Part shown: positions 42,601 to 50,847 of the stretch, in pieces
Layout of the letters: every line of letters starts with the position of its first letter
Position numbering within the stretch: the stretch's first letter is position 1
Origin: CAVORB01 sp963698495
Lineage (GTDB): Bacteria; Pseudomonadota; Gammaproteobacteria; Chromatiales; Chromatiaceae
Reading direction: 5' to 3'
Assembly: GCA_963698495.1 (NCBI GenBank)
Contig: CAVORB010000014.1
Coordinates: 1-64,000 of the forward strand
Length of the DNA stretch: 64,000 nucleotides
The notes under the pieces: generated by a model
What the model saw: only the letters and a program-made list of their open reading frames with translations
The model's database searches: none
What the model was told of the DNA's origin: nothing
Program-made: the position numbers and the translations under genes

Positions 42601-44818
42601 CGGCGATCCGGTCCACGTGGCCGCAAACGGCGCCGATGAAGGCGATGCCCATCATCCGGATCTCCAGGTCCGGGGCCGGCGCGTGCTTCTTGGCCACGCC
42701 GAAGGCGTCGACGATGTAGAGCTTGATTCTTCGCTCCCGAATGGTCCGTCGGGCGTGGGCCGGCAGCTCTTTCCACACCTCGAGCGGGGTGTGGTGCGAC
42801 TGCATGATCAGGGTGCCGTCCTCCGCCAGACCGCGCAGGGCGTTGGTGTGGCTGAACACCTTGTGATCCGGAGAGACGACGATTTCGACGTCTTCGAGCT
42901 CGGCGTTCGTGATCTTGATCGGCTCGGGGCTCAGCGAAATGTAGAAGTTGGTCGGGGCGCCACTCTTCTCGGAGCCATACTTGGGCGCCGACTTGGAGTG
43001 CATCCCGAGCAATCCCGCCAAGATGTCGGTGAGCAGCTTGCCCGTGGCGATGGTGCCGTATCCGCCAACCGAGTGGAAGCGCAGCCGAAAGGCCCCGGGC
43101 GGCAGGAGGCTCGGGTTCTCTTCGGTCTCGAACGCCATGAATTCCGTCTCCGGGTAGGCCGCCCGGAGCCTGTCCTGCAGCTCGGCGACCCGTGGCGTCG
43201 GGTCCTTTGCGAAAAACTGAGAGCCCAGGTAGAAGAAGGGCACGTTGAGCGCGCTGTCCATGTTCTTGAAGGCCGCGATCAGGTGACGGGGCTGCAGATC
43301 ATGGGCGCCCAGACCGAAGATGCCAGTGCTGATCTTGGGCAGGCTGTTGATCGGCGGGATTCCCTGGTGGCGGATCAGATCGCCGTTCTCCCGCGCCTTG
43401 AACAGGGCCTGGGTGACCAGGTTGGTCAGGGCGGTGACGTCCGAGCGCTCCAGCACGGTCACCGCCTTCTTACCGGCCAGGGCCGCGACGACCTCTCCCT
43501 CCGGGAAGGGCTGCAGCAGCTTGATGGAGACGACGCCCACCTTTTTGCCCTGTCCCCGCAGGTACGAGGCCACCGCCTCCGCGTCGTCCGTCACCGAGCC
43601 CAGGCCAACGATGACGTGATCGGCGTCGTCGGCCAGGAAGCCCCTTACCGGCGAGTAGAAGCGCCCGGTGAGTGCGCCGTACTCCGCCATCGCCTGCCTG
43701 ACGAAGCGCGGCACCTCGTTGGCGAAGTGCGTCTTGTGATCGACCGAGCCGGCCTGGAAGTCCGGCTGGTTCTGCACCCCGCCGGTGAGACCGGGGTTGT
43801 TGACGTCGACCAGCGCCGGCACCAGCTGGCGGGTCCCCCTTTCGTGGGCATTGAGCCACTGCCGGCGCCATTGCCCCCGGAGCTCGTCGGGTATCCAGCC
43901 CAGGGTCTGCGGGATCATGGCGCCTGCGTTGTCCCTTTCGATGTCGTCACCGCGGGCGCCGACAAAAGAGCGCAGCGCCTCCAGATCAGCGGGCGCGATG
44001 TCCCCTTGATGCCTGACCAGGTACTGCTCCAGCTGGCAGACCCGCCCCTTGGCGCCGTACAGCATCTCCTGGGCCACCGTCGGCGCCTTGATCCTGCCCG
44101 CCGGATCGCCCAGGAACTCGTGCAGCAGCTCGGGCTCCGGAAGACGGGCCTCGCTCTGCATGTGGCTGGTCGCGAAACCGTCCATCGCGTTGGCCACCGG
44201 GATCAGCGACAGGGCGCTGACCCGGTAGGCGATCGCGGCCAGATCGGCGGCCTCCTGGGGATTGCTGCCGAACAGGACCGTGTACCCGGAAGGCAGGAGC
44301 GCGTACACGTCGTCGTGCCCCGCCATGACATTCAGCGAGTGCTTGGAGACGACTCGGGCGGCGATCTGCAGCACGAAGCCGCCGATCTTTTTCCCGACGG
44401 TCACGTAGTGGGATTCCAGCCCGTAGAGGATTCCCTGGCTCGACGAGGCGTTGGAGATGTACTTGCCGCCCGTCAACGCCGCTCCCATGGCGCCGCTCTG
44501 GGCCGAATGCTCTCCCTCGGGCTCGAAGAAGAACGGGTGCTTGCCCCAGACGTTGCAACCACCCCGCGCGCGGAAGGCCTCGAACAGCTCCGAGATCTCG
44601 GTGGAAGGCGTGATCGGATAGCCGATGACCCCCCCGCAAACGTGCCCCATGACGTGAGCCACCGCCCCGTTGCCGTGAATCACGGTCTCGATGCCGGGGT
44701 ACTTGTAGTCGGCGCGCGGCGGAGCGTCGCCGGGCGCATCCAGGGAAACGAGCCCGGCTACCAGCGTATCGACAGACTCGCTTTCCGGATCTATCGGACG
44801 CAGCTGTTGCATCGTCAT
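39699..44818 (-). CDS. Giant 2-oxoacid (pyruvate-type):ferredoxin oxidoreductase, two frame breaks
   Basis: About 1705 residues when read through. It has an N-terminal POR domain (YPITPSTEISELFEAF), a gamma domain (SVGGYGTIATGKLL), two [4Fe-4S] motifs (CTGCMECAMVCP and CSGCLECVDVCG), TPP domain (ACRGCGE, GGDGATYDIGFG) and a C-terminal CTNCKTC site. It oxidatively decarboxylates, or reductively makes, a 2-oxoacid with CoA; pyruvate is the best guess. Single extra bases near 40915 and 40368 break the frame: removing them restores LNTGAYSNTGGQ and PVHEYIDLAPEA. The start at 44818 follows AAGGAGG. Operon with the Nfn-like gene. Confidence 0.87.
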
Positions 44819-44848
44819 ACTTTACGTCCTCCTTAAACCTTTCTGTTT

Positions 44849-44871
44849 GGCGCAGGAACAGCGCCGTTTTT
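44849..44871 (+). terminator. Plus-strand terminator-like hairpin upstream of the oxidoreductase gene
   Basis: GGCGC and GCGCC pair across a 7-nt loop, followed by GTTTTT on the plus strand. No plus-strand gene precedes it. It lies 31 bp outside the start codon of the minus-strand oxidoreductase and may instead be a structure in that gene's leader. Confidence 0.35.
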
Positions 44872-45070
44872 CGTGGCGAAAATATGCCGTGAACGATGGC
44901 ACGCGTTTGTTACGGTTCTGTGTCAGCCGACCGCGTCATCCCCGCGACCGCGAGCAAGGGAAAGTACACGCCATCGCTCAGGCTGCACCCCGCGCGGAGC
45001 GATCGGTAACGAAAGCGTCACCTACCCCTGCTAGGGTGCCGTCGTGTTTTGCCGCTTTTCAGGTGGCTAC

Positions 45071-45095
45071 GCCCGCTTCCGCGGGCTTTTTTTTT
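45071..45095 (+). terminator. Strong intrinsic terminator, no obvious upstream gene
   Basis: GCCCGC-TTCC-GCGGGC is followed by nine T on the plus strand, a textbook rho-independent terminator. The preceding 200 bp of plus strand contain no credible protein gene, so it may end a small RNA or an antisense leader. The remaining DNA from 44819 to 45299 holds only this, the hairpin at 44849 and the inverted-repeat element at 45111. Confidence 0.7.
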
Positions 45096-45110
45096 GCCTG
45101 TGCCGCAGCT

Positions 45111-45213
45111 AAGAAAACACTGATCTATTCGAAAAACGGCGGCTTTCGCCCTCGTAACCTACTGTTTTCCATGAGACTGAGTGTTCGAACATTGAATAGA
45201 TCAGCGATTTCCT
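45111..45213. repeat. 103-bp MITE-like element with 20-bp terminal inverted repeats
   Basis: The left end (45111-45130, AAGAAAACACTGATCTATTC) and the reverse complement of the right end (45194-45213, AGGAAATCGCTGATCTATTC) match at 17 of 20 positions. The interior is non-coding. A shortened version of the same end sequence forms a hairpin at 54453-54479. No transposase is nearby, so this is either a non-autonomous element or a dispersed palindromic repeat. Confidence 0.55.
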
Positions 45214-45299
45214 AATCAAATTATGACAACGAAATTGTCCCCAGGATTCCCCCTGGTGAGTGGACGCCTGGGCTCACAATCGAAGCGGATTGATCTGAT

Positions 45300-45385
45300 T
45301 GGTGCCCGGGGCGGGACTCGAACCCGCATGACCAAAGGTCGAGGGATTTTAAGTCCCTTGCGTCTACCGATTTCGCCACCCGGGC
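45300..45385 (-). tRNA. tRNA-Leu (anticodon TAA)
   Basis: On the minus strand the gene starts GCCCGGGTGGCG and ends in the pairing CCCGGGC, discriminator A and an encoded CCA. The anticodon loop is CTTAAAA between AGGGA and TCCCT arms, giving TAA. A long variable arm and the T-arm GCGGGTTCGAGTCCCGC are present, as expected for a class II tRNA. It is downstream of tRNA-Cys in one transcript. Confidence 0.96.
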
Positions 45386-45467
45386 GAGGGTGTTGGACGG
45401 CATGTCGCCATGGAGAGATGGCGGGCGCCGCTTACCGGTCAGGCGGGACAAGCCACGGAGGGAGTAG

Positions 45468-45541
45468 TGGAGGCTGAGCCCGGAATCGAACCGAGGTACA
45501 CGGCTTTGCAGGCCGCTGCATAACCACTCTGCCACTCAGCC
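45468..45541 (-). tRNA. tRNA-Cys (anticodon GCA)
   Basis: On the minus strand GGCTGAG pairs with CTCAGCC, discriminator T and an encoded CCA. The anticodon loop reads CTGCAAA, giving GCA, and the T-arm is CTCGGTTCGATTCCGGG. It is the first gene after a strong promoter and is followed 82 bp later by tRNA-Leu. Confidence 0.96.
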
Positions 45542-45552
45542 TAAGGGCGCAA

Positions 45553-45581
45553 AGTATATTGTCGGCCCAGGTGTTTGTCAC
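45553..45581 (-). promoter_or_regulatory. Sigma-70 promoter of the tRNA-Cys/tRNA-Leu operon
   Basis: On the minus strand -35 GTGACA and -10 TATACT each match consensus at 5 of 6 positions and are exactly 17 bp apart. The next bases (TTGCGCCC) are GC-rich, the discriminator expected for stringently controlled stable-RNA promoters. The tRNA-Cys 5' end lies 12 bp after the -10. Confidence 0.75.
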
Positions 45582-45698
45582 GTTTCGGCGAATGCGGTCA
45601 GGCCGGTGGCCTGGGACCCCAATCGTCACCGAAGAAGTACGTCACCGCCACTGCTGCCAGAGGTTGACCTCGACAACGAATCAGACACGCTGAAGCAG

Positions 45699-46391
45699 CT
45701 ATACAGGCAGGCGGTCCAGCACGCCGTAAAGAACGTGATTGATCCGCTGGTACCCGGCGTTGCCGGCAGCCAGCATGCGCTCGGCGCTCTGAACGTAAGG
45801 GGCCGGTTCGATCTCATCGCCGCAGTTGGCGACGATGTCCCTTACGCTTCCGGGCGTGGACTCCAGGTGGAATTGAAGCCCCAGCACCCTGCCCCGATGC
45901 AAGAAAGCCTGGTTTTCGCAGGCCTCGCTGCGGGCGAGATGCACCGAATCCGGCGGCAGATCGAAGGTGTCGCCATGCCAATGAAACACCTCGAGGCGTT
46001 CCGGCAGGAAACCGAAGGCATCGGATCGCCGACCGGCATCGGTCAGCGCGATCGGGTACCAGCCGATCTCCTTCTGGTGGTTGCGACAAACACGGGCCCC
46101 GAGTGCCTCGGCAATCAGCTGGGCGCCAAGGCAGACGCCGATGACGGTCTTACCGCCAGCGATGGCGGCTCCGATGAGTCGCTTCTCGTCCCTTAACCAG
46201 GGATGAGCGCCGACATCCTGCACGCTCATCGGTCCCCCCATGACGACGAGCCGATCGTAGTCCGATTGACCCGACAATGCAGCCTTCTCGTAGAGCGGCA
46301 GAACGGTCAGCGAATGACCGTTGGCGGCAGCCCAATTGGCGATTGCGGCGGGGCCTTCGAAAGGAACGTGCTGCAGACAGAGGATTCGCAT
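45699..46391 (-). CDS. Class I glutamine amidotransferase-like protein
   Basis: A 230-residue cytoplasmic protein. The nucleophile elbow GVCLGAQ has Cys87, and the distal dyad is in LGLQFHLEST. VVMGGPMSVQDVGAHPWL near residue 50 is typical of the GMP-synthase-like stand-alone group. It would release ammonia from glutamine or hydrolyse a gamma-glutamyl bond. No synthase partner is adjacent. It is followed on the same strand side by tRNA genes and preceded by the NUDIX gene. Confidence 0.85.
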   Translation of the reverse strand: MRILCLQHVPFEGPAAIANWAAANGHSLTVLPLYEKAALSGQSDYDRLVVMGGPMSVQDVGAHPWLRDEKRLIGAAIAGGKTVIGVCLGAQLIAEALGARVCRNHQKEIGWYPIALTDAGRRSDAFGFLPERLEVFHWHGDTFDLPPDSVHLARSEACENQAFLHRGRVLGLQFHLESTPGSVRDIVANCGDEIEPAPYVQSAERMLAAGNAGYQRINHVLYGVLDRLPV

Positions 46392-46443
46392 GGTCGATAG
46401 CCTCGCGAAGGTTGACCTGGCTCTTGATCCGGGCGGGTGGGAA

Positions 46444-47010
46444 TCAGCAACCCGGGCTCTCGAGGTCCAGTCCCGCGCGCCTGCCGAGCAGCGCGTTGGC
46501 GCGAAAAAGTCCGATCAGGGTCTTGGCATCCTGGATGGTGCCATCGGCACACCAGTCGAGGGCCTGGGTCAGGGGGAGCCAGTGGATCTCGATGACCTCG
46601 TCGCGCTCGTGCTCATGACCCGCCTGTTGCAGCCCCCGAGCCAGGTAGAGATGAATGACCTCGGTGAATACGCCTGGCGAGCTGATCATCGCGCCGAGGT
46701 CGGTCCAGTCCTCCGCGACCACCCCGGCCTCCTCTTCCAGCTCGCGGCGAGCCGTGCCGAAGGGCCCTTCCCCGGGGTCGATCTTGCCGGCCGGAAGCTC
46801 CCACAGCCAGCCGCCTCCGGCGTGCCGGTACTGCCGAAGGAGACAGACCCGTCCGTCCCCATCCAAGGCAACCGCCGCGGCGCCGCCCGGATGGCGGATG
46901 ATCTCGAGCTCGACCAACTGGCCGTTCGGGAGCTCGACCTCCTCTACCCCGACGTCGATGACCCTGCCCCGAAAGACCTTCCGGCGCCCCTTGAGCCTGC
47001 TTTGTTCCAT
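46444..47010 (-). CDS. NUDIX hydrolase, ADP-ribose pyrophosphatase-like
   Basis: A 188-residue NUDIX enzyme. The NUDIX box reads GKIDPGE, then GPFGTARRELEEEAGV, with all key residues present. PGGAAAVALDGDGRVCLLRQYRHA and a Pro at the expected place downstream resemble ADP-sugar pyrophosphatases. It probably cleaves ADP-ribose or another nucleoside diphosphate sugar. The start MEQSRLKGRRK at 47010 is preferred. It is divergent from the putP-like gene with about 100 bp between. Confidence 0.87.
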   Translation of the reverse strand: MEQSRLKGRRKVFRGRVIDVGVEEVELPNGQLVELEIIRHPGGAAAVALDGDGRVCLLRQYRHAGGGWLWELPAGKIDPGEGPFGTARRELEEEAGVVAEDWTDLGAMISSPGVFTEVIHLYLARGLQQAGHEHERDEVIEIHWLPLTQALDWCADGTIQDAKTLIGLFRANALLGRRAGLDLESPGC

Positions 47011-47114
47011 TCGCTGTTCTCCGCCACCTGGAAGCCCGTACAAGAGGCAACTAAACTACCGGCCCTGGCGGGGCCAAACAACCCGCGCGACCTTATGACC
47101 CCGGAGCCGACACC

Positions 47115-48605
47115 TTGGCGCAAGACCACCTGACCATCGCCCTGACCTTCGGCGCCTACTTCGCCGTCGTGCTCGTCATCGGCTGGTACGCCTATCGGCA
47201 GACCGCCGATCTGTCGGACTTCATCCTCGGCGGGCGCCGCCTCAGCGGCGGCGTGGCGGCACTCAGCGCCAGCGCCTCCGACATGAGCGGCTGGCTGCTG
47301 CTCGGGCTGCCCGGTTTGGCCTACGCGTCGGGATTGGAATCCGTCTGGCTGGCCGCTGGTCTGCTCACCGGCACCTGGCTGAACTGGCGCCTGCTGGCCG
47401 TGCGGCTGCGGGTGTTCAGCGAGGCCTACGGCAACTCGCTCACCCTGCCGGAGTACTTCGCCAACCGCTTCGGCGACGACAGCGGCTGGCTGCGCGGCAT
47501 CTGCGCCTTCTTTATCCTGCTCTTCTTCCTCATCTACACCGGCTCCGGCCTCGCCGCCGGGGGCAAGCTGTTCGCCGCGGTCTTCGGCCTGCCCTACCTC
47601 TGGGCGGTCGCGGCAGGAGCGCTGGCGATCCTGATCTACACCGCCGTGGGCGGCTTTCTGGCCGTCTCCTGGACCGATGTCATCCAGGGTCTGATGATGG
47701 CCGTCGCCCTGGTGGCCGTGCCCGTTGCGGCGTTCTCCCTCGCGGGTGGCCCGGGCGCCGGATTCGCTCGTATCGAATCGATCGATCCCAACCTGCTGAC
47801 CCTGTTCACCGGGGCCGACGGCCAGGCCCTGGGGATCGTCGGCATCATTTCTCTCGCCGCCTGGGGGCTCGGTTACTTCGGCCAACCGCACATCCTCGCG
47901 AGATTCCAGGCCATCCGCTCCCCGGCGGCAGTGACGGGCGCGCGGCGCATCGCCGTGTCCTGGGTGGCGATCACCCTCACCGGTGCCATGCTCTCCGGGC
48001 TCGCCGGAATCCTGATTCTCGATCCGCCGCTCGCGGGAGGCGATCGCGAAAAGGTCTTCATCCAGCTCGTGGGTCTGCTCTTTCACCCGGTGATCGCCGG
48101 GATCTGTCTGGCGGCGATACTGGCCGCGATCATGAGTACCGCCGATTCCCAGCTGCTGGTCTCCTCATCCGCCTTCACCGAGGACTTCTACCGCACCGTG
48201 CTGCGACGCGCAGCGGGGCCGCGCGAGCTGGTGGCCGTGGGGCGCGCCTCCGTCGTGGCGCTCTCGGGGCTTGCCTTTTTGCTCGCCATGGACCCGGACA
48301 CGCTGATCCTGGATCTCGTGAGCTACGCCTGGGCCGGCTTCGGCGCCGCTTTCGGGCCAGCCCTGATCCTGTCGCTGTACTGGCCGCGCATGACGCGGCG
48401 CGGGGCGCTCGCCGGGGTCTTGACCGGTGGGATGACGGTCGTGGTATGGAAGCAGCTCGAAGGAGGACTGTTCGATCTCTACGAGATCGTTCCGGGATTC
48501 CTGCTATCCATGCTTGCCATCTGGGCCTTCAGCCTGACCGGCAGGGTCGACCGCCGCGAGGGACTGGAGAGCGAGTTTGCCCGCGTCTCGAATCTGCTGC
48601 CCTGA
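47115..48605 (+). CDS. putP: Sodium/proline symporter PutP
   Basis: A 496-residue sodium:solute symporter with thirteen predicted helices. LSDFILGGRRLSGGVAALSA and SASDMSGWLLLGLPG near the N-terminus, and GYFGQPHILARFQAIRS in the middle, are PutP signatures; the sodium-site helix region AAIMSTADSQLLVSSSAFTEDFY is intact. It imports proline with sodium. The predicted start is TTG at 47115; an ATG alternative is not available nearby. No putA is seen next to it. Confidence 0.9.
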   Translation: MAQDHLTIALTFGAYFAVVLVIGWYAYRQTADLSDFILGGRRLSGGVAALSASASDMSGWLLLGLPGLAYASGLESVWLAAGLLTGTWLNWRLLAVRLRVFSEAYGNSLTLPEYFANRFGDDSGWLRGICAFFILLFFLIYTGSGLAAGGKLFAAVFGLPYLWAVAAGALAILIYTAVGGFLAVSWTDVIQGLMMAVALVAVPVAAFSLAGGPGAGFARIESIDPNLLTLFTGADGQALGIVGIISLAAWGLGYFGQPHILARFQAIRSPAAVTGARRIAVSWVAITLTGAMLSGLAGILILDPPLAGGDREKVFIQLVGLLFHPVIAGICLAAILAAIMSTADSQLLVSSSAFTEDFYRTVLRRAAGPRELVAVGRASVVALSGLAFLLAMDPDTLILDLVSYAWAGFGAAFGPALILSLYWPRMTRRGALAGVLTGGMTVVVWKQLEGGLFDLYEIVPGFLLSMLAIWAFSLTGRVDRREGLESEFARVSNLLP

Positions 48606-48715
48606 TCAGGCGCGGACGCGCGGGCGAAAGCATCACGGGCACCTTCCGGCGCGCGCTTCCGGTAGCCCGCGTGCTCGCTCGTCGACCATCGCAGCCCCGT
48701 TGGCGCACCAGATCG

Positions 48716-49516
48716 TTACGCATTCCCGCCGGGAATGACATGGATCTGCTGCGGAGCAACAACCACGCCGTCCTCGTCAAGCGGACACGAGAGATCGAAG
48801 CACTCGCCTCGGCGCGCGATCCGGTAGCCCTTGCTCTCGATCAAGCGCCCGGCGGCTTCCGATTCGTAATGGTAGAACACCATCCGCCGCCACTGCTCCT
48901 GCTTGTACTCGCGCGTGATGTCCTGCAGACAGGTGTGGGAGGGATTCTCACTGGTCGCGCAGTCGTGAAATATGCGCTCGCCGCGGCTGGCGTAACGGCT
49001 CAGGGTTTCCGGGATCGGTCGCGTGTCCCCGGTGTAGAGGAACCTTCCCTCAAGCGCCAGTCCGAAAGCGGCCAGGTACTCGTGATGCCTCACGGGGAAC
49101 ACGCTGAACACGAGATCCCGATGCCAGAAACGCTCCGAGACCGGCACCAGCTGAAAAACATCCCAGAAGTTGCAACCACCCTCCGCCAGGAGGTTCGGGT
49201 AATCGGCCAGCCGTCGCTGCAGCGCCCCGAGCAGCGGAACCGGAATGAACAGTCGCGGCGGCGCCTGGACCGATTCCCCGGTGGCCAGACGATAGAAAAG
49301 ACTTTCCAACCCGCCGATATGGTCAAGGTGGGGGTGGGTGATGAAAACGGCCCTGGGAAGCTCGCCATAGGCGTCGATATAAGCAGACACCGTATCCGGG
49401 CCGCAGTCGATAAGCAGCCAGGGATCGTTTCTGGTCTCCAATACCGCCGAGGAAGAACCCAGCGCCACCGCGTGAGAGTTGCCCACACCGAGAAATCGCA
49501 GACCGAATGAAGACAT
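48716..49516 (-). CDS. MBL-fold metallo-hydrolase, RNase Z/phosphodiesterase-like
   Basis: A 266-residue metallo-beta-lactamase-fold protein. The metal motif THPHLDHIGGLESLFY is in the expected place, with VFPVRHHEYLAAFG and LYTGDTRPIP giving the later His and Asp ligands. The overall pattern resembles ribonuclease Z-like or phosphodiesterase members, but no exosite arm is obvious. The start MSSFGLRFLGVGNSHAVALG at 49516 is preferred; the open frame upstream has no conserved sequence. Convergent with putP. Confidence 0.78.
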   Translation of the reverse strand: MSSFGLRFLGVGNSHAVALGSSSAVLETRNDPWLLIDCGPDTVSAYIDAYGELPRAVFITHPHLDHIGGLESLFYRLATGESVQAPPRLFIPVPLLGALQRRLADYPNLLAEGGCNFWDVFQLVPVSERFWHRDLVFSVFPVRHHEYLAAFGLALEGRFLYTGDTRPIPETLSRYASRGERIFHDCATSENPSHTCLQDITREYKQEQWRRMVFYHYESEAAGRLIESKGYRIARRGECFDLSCPLDEDGVVVAPQQIHVIPGGNA

Positions 49517-50021
49517 CTGAAACCTGCCAGTGACTGCCGAGACGAAAACACACTGCGGACTCAAGCAGCCCGATTCAACGAGCGCCGCGCTCTGCTGGGC
49601 ACAGGAATTCAACGGGCTCCTCTCCCGCGTTGAGGAAGCGCTGATCGATTCAGCGCTTGCCGCGGAACAGGGATGTGCGTGTAGAACTTGGCCGGGAGGG
49701 CCAATAATCAGCGTCCAACGGGGCATGCGCCACCGACGGGCACACCCCGACCCGGCGTGGCCGGCAGATCGACGCCTTGTCCCGACCCCGCCTCTATGAG
49801 CTAATAACCGAGCGTCCCCGCTGCCTGTCGTATAACAGGAATCCTGCTCTCCGGCGATGCATCGGGGCGCAGGTTCGGCTCGAGGCGTTAACACATGGGA
49901 GCAGCGTCCGGCCCTGGTGGCCGCTGGACAAGTTCCATGCCGCGTCATCAGACGGTAATTCCGTCAACATAGAATAACGAGGATTTCAACTTTCACGGCC
50001 GTGACCAAGACTTGCAGACCC
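49517..50021. other. Intergenic region upstream of phoB
   Basis: 505 bp between the divergent MBL gene and phoB. No credible gene is present. The right end holds the Pho-box promoter; the left end must hold the MBL promoter, which I could not define. Confidence 0.4.
49942..49975 (+). promoter_or_regulatory. Pho-box promoter of phoB
   Basis: Two 7-mers, GCGTCAT (49942) and CGGTAAT (49953), are each 5 of 7 to the PhoB half-site CTGTCAT and start exactly 11 bp apart, the Pho-box period. A -10 TAGAAT (49970-49975) follows after 10 bp, the usual geometry in which the Pho box replaces the -35. This predicts autoactivation of phoBR under phosphate limitation. Confidence 0.6.
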
Positions 50022-50708
50022 ATGGCAAACATACTCGTCGTCGATGACGAACCGGATATCCGCGAGGTCATTCGGTTTGCGTTGGAGGGGGCCGACTTCC
50101 GGGTGCTGGAGGCAGGCCATGCCGATGACGCGCGCAAGCTCCTGCTGTCCGAGAATCCGGATCTGGTGTTGCTGGACTGGATGCTTCCAGGGCGCTCGGG
50201 GCTTGAGCTCGCCCGGCAGCTGAAGCAGAACCCGAAGACGCGCGCCCTTCCGATCATAATGGTTAGCGCCCGCGGGGAGGAGGAAGATCGCATCAAGGGG
50301 CTCGACACGGGCGCCGACGACTACATCGCCAAGCCCTTCTCACCGCGCGAGATGGTTGCCAGGGTCAATGCCGTGCTGCGCCGAACCAAATCGGACGACG
50401 CCAGCGACGAGGTCGAGATCGGGGGGCTGCACATCGACAACATCAGCCACCGCGTCAGCGCCGACGGGCAGCGCGTCGAGGTTGCGCCGACGGAATACCG
50501 GTTGCTGCACTTCTTCATGACCCACGCCGACCGGGCGTTCAGCCGCTCCCAACTGCTGGATCAGGTGTGGGGCGACCAGGTCTATGTCGAAGAGCGCACC
50601 GTGGACGTGCACGTGCGGCGCCTGCGCAAGGCGTTGGAGACCACCGGGCACGACCGCCTGCTGCAGACGGTCCGAGGCGTAGGTTACCGCTTCTCCGAGC
50701 GGGAATAG
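50022..50708 (+). CDS. phoB: Phosphate regulon response regulator PhoB
   Basis: A 228-residue OmpR-family regulator. The receiver domain has acidic pocket Asp9/Asp10, phosphoacceptor Asp52 (LVLLDWMLPG) and Lys near KPFSPREMV; the C-terminal winged helix has RAFSRSQLLDQVWGDQVYVEERTVDVHVRRLRKAL, which matches PhoB closely. The ATG at 50022 gives MANILVVDDE; the GTG at 50001 would add seven residues. It is followed by phoR and preceded by a Pho-box-like promoter. Confidence 0.95.
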   Translation: MANILVVDDEPDIREVIRFALEGADFRVLEAGHADDARKLLLSENPDLVLLDWMLPGRSGLELARQLKQNPKTRALPIIMVSARGEEEDRIKGLDTGADDYIAKPFSPREMVARVNAVLRRTKSDDASDEVEIGGLHIDNISHRVSADGQRVEVAPTEYRLLHFFMTHADRAFSRSQLLDQVWGDQVYVEERTVDVHVRRLRKALETTGHDRLLQTVRGVGYRFSERE

Positions 50709-50847
50709 GCCCGAGCATCCACAATTGCCCTTTGCACCGGATGCGTCCCAACGTCCACGCGCGGTTCCTCCTGCTACACCCGACACCCTCGGCAGGCCGC
50801 CATCCGTAGCTGGGGCCCGCCCAAGACTCGCGGATACCGCGCTTGCA

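Noticed and set aside
41399..44836. A 1145-codon open frame on the plus strand opposite the oxidoreductase gene
   Set aside because: High GC removes stop codons from the antisense frame. The minus strand encodes all the conserved oxidoreductase motifs, and the plus-strand translation is low-complexity, rich in Arg, Gly, His and Gln, with no known domain.
44847..45215. A 122-codon plus-strand frame running through the terminator and the inverted-repeat element
   Set aside because: It reads straight through a strong intrinsic terminator and a MITE-like repeat, and its sequence has no conserved feature.
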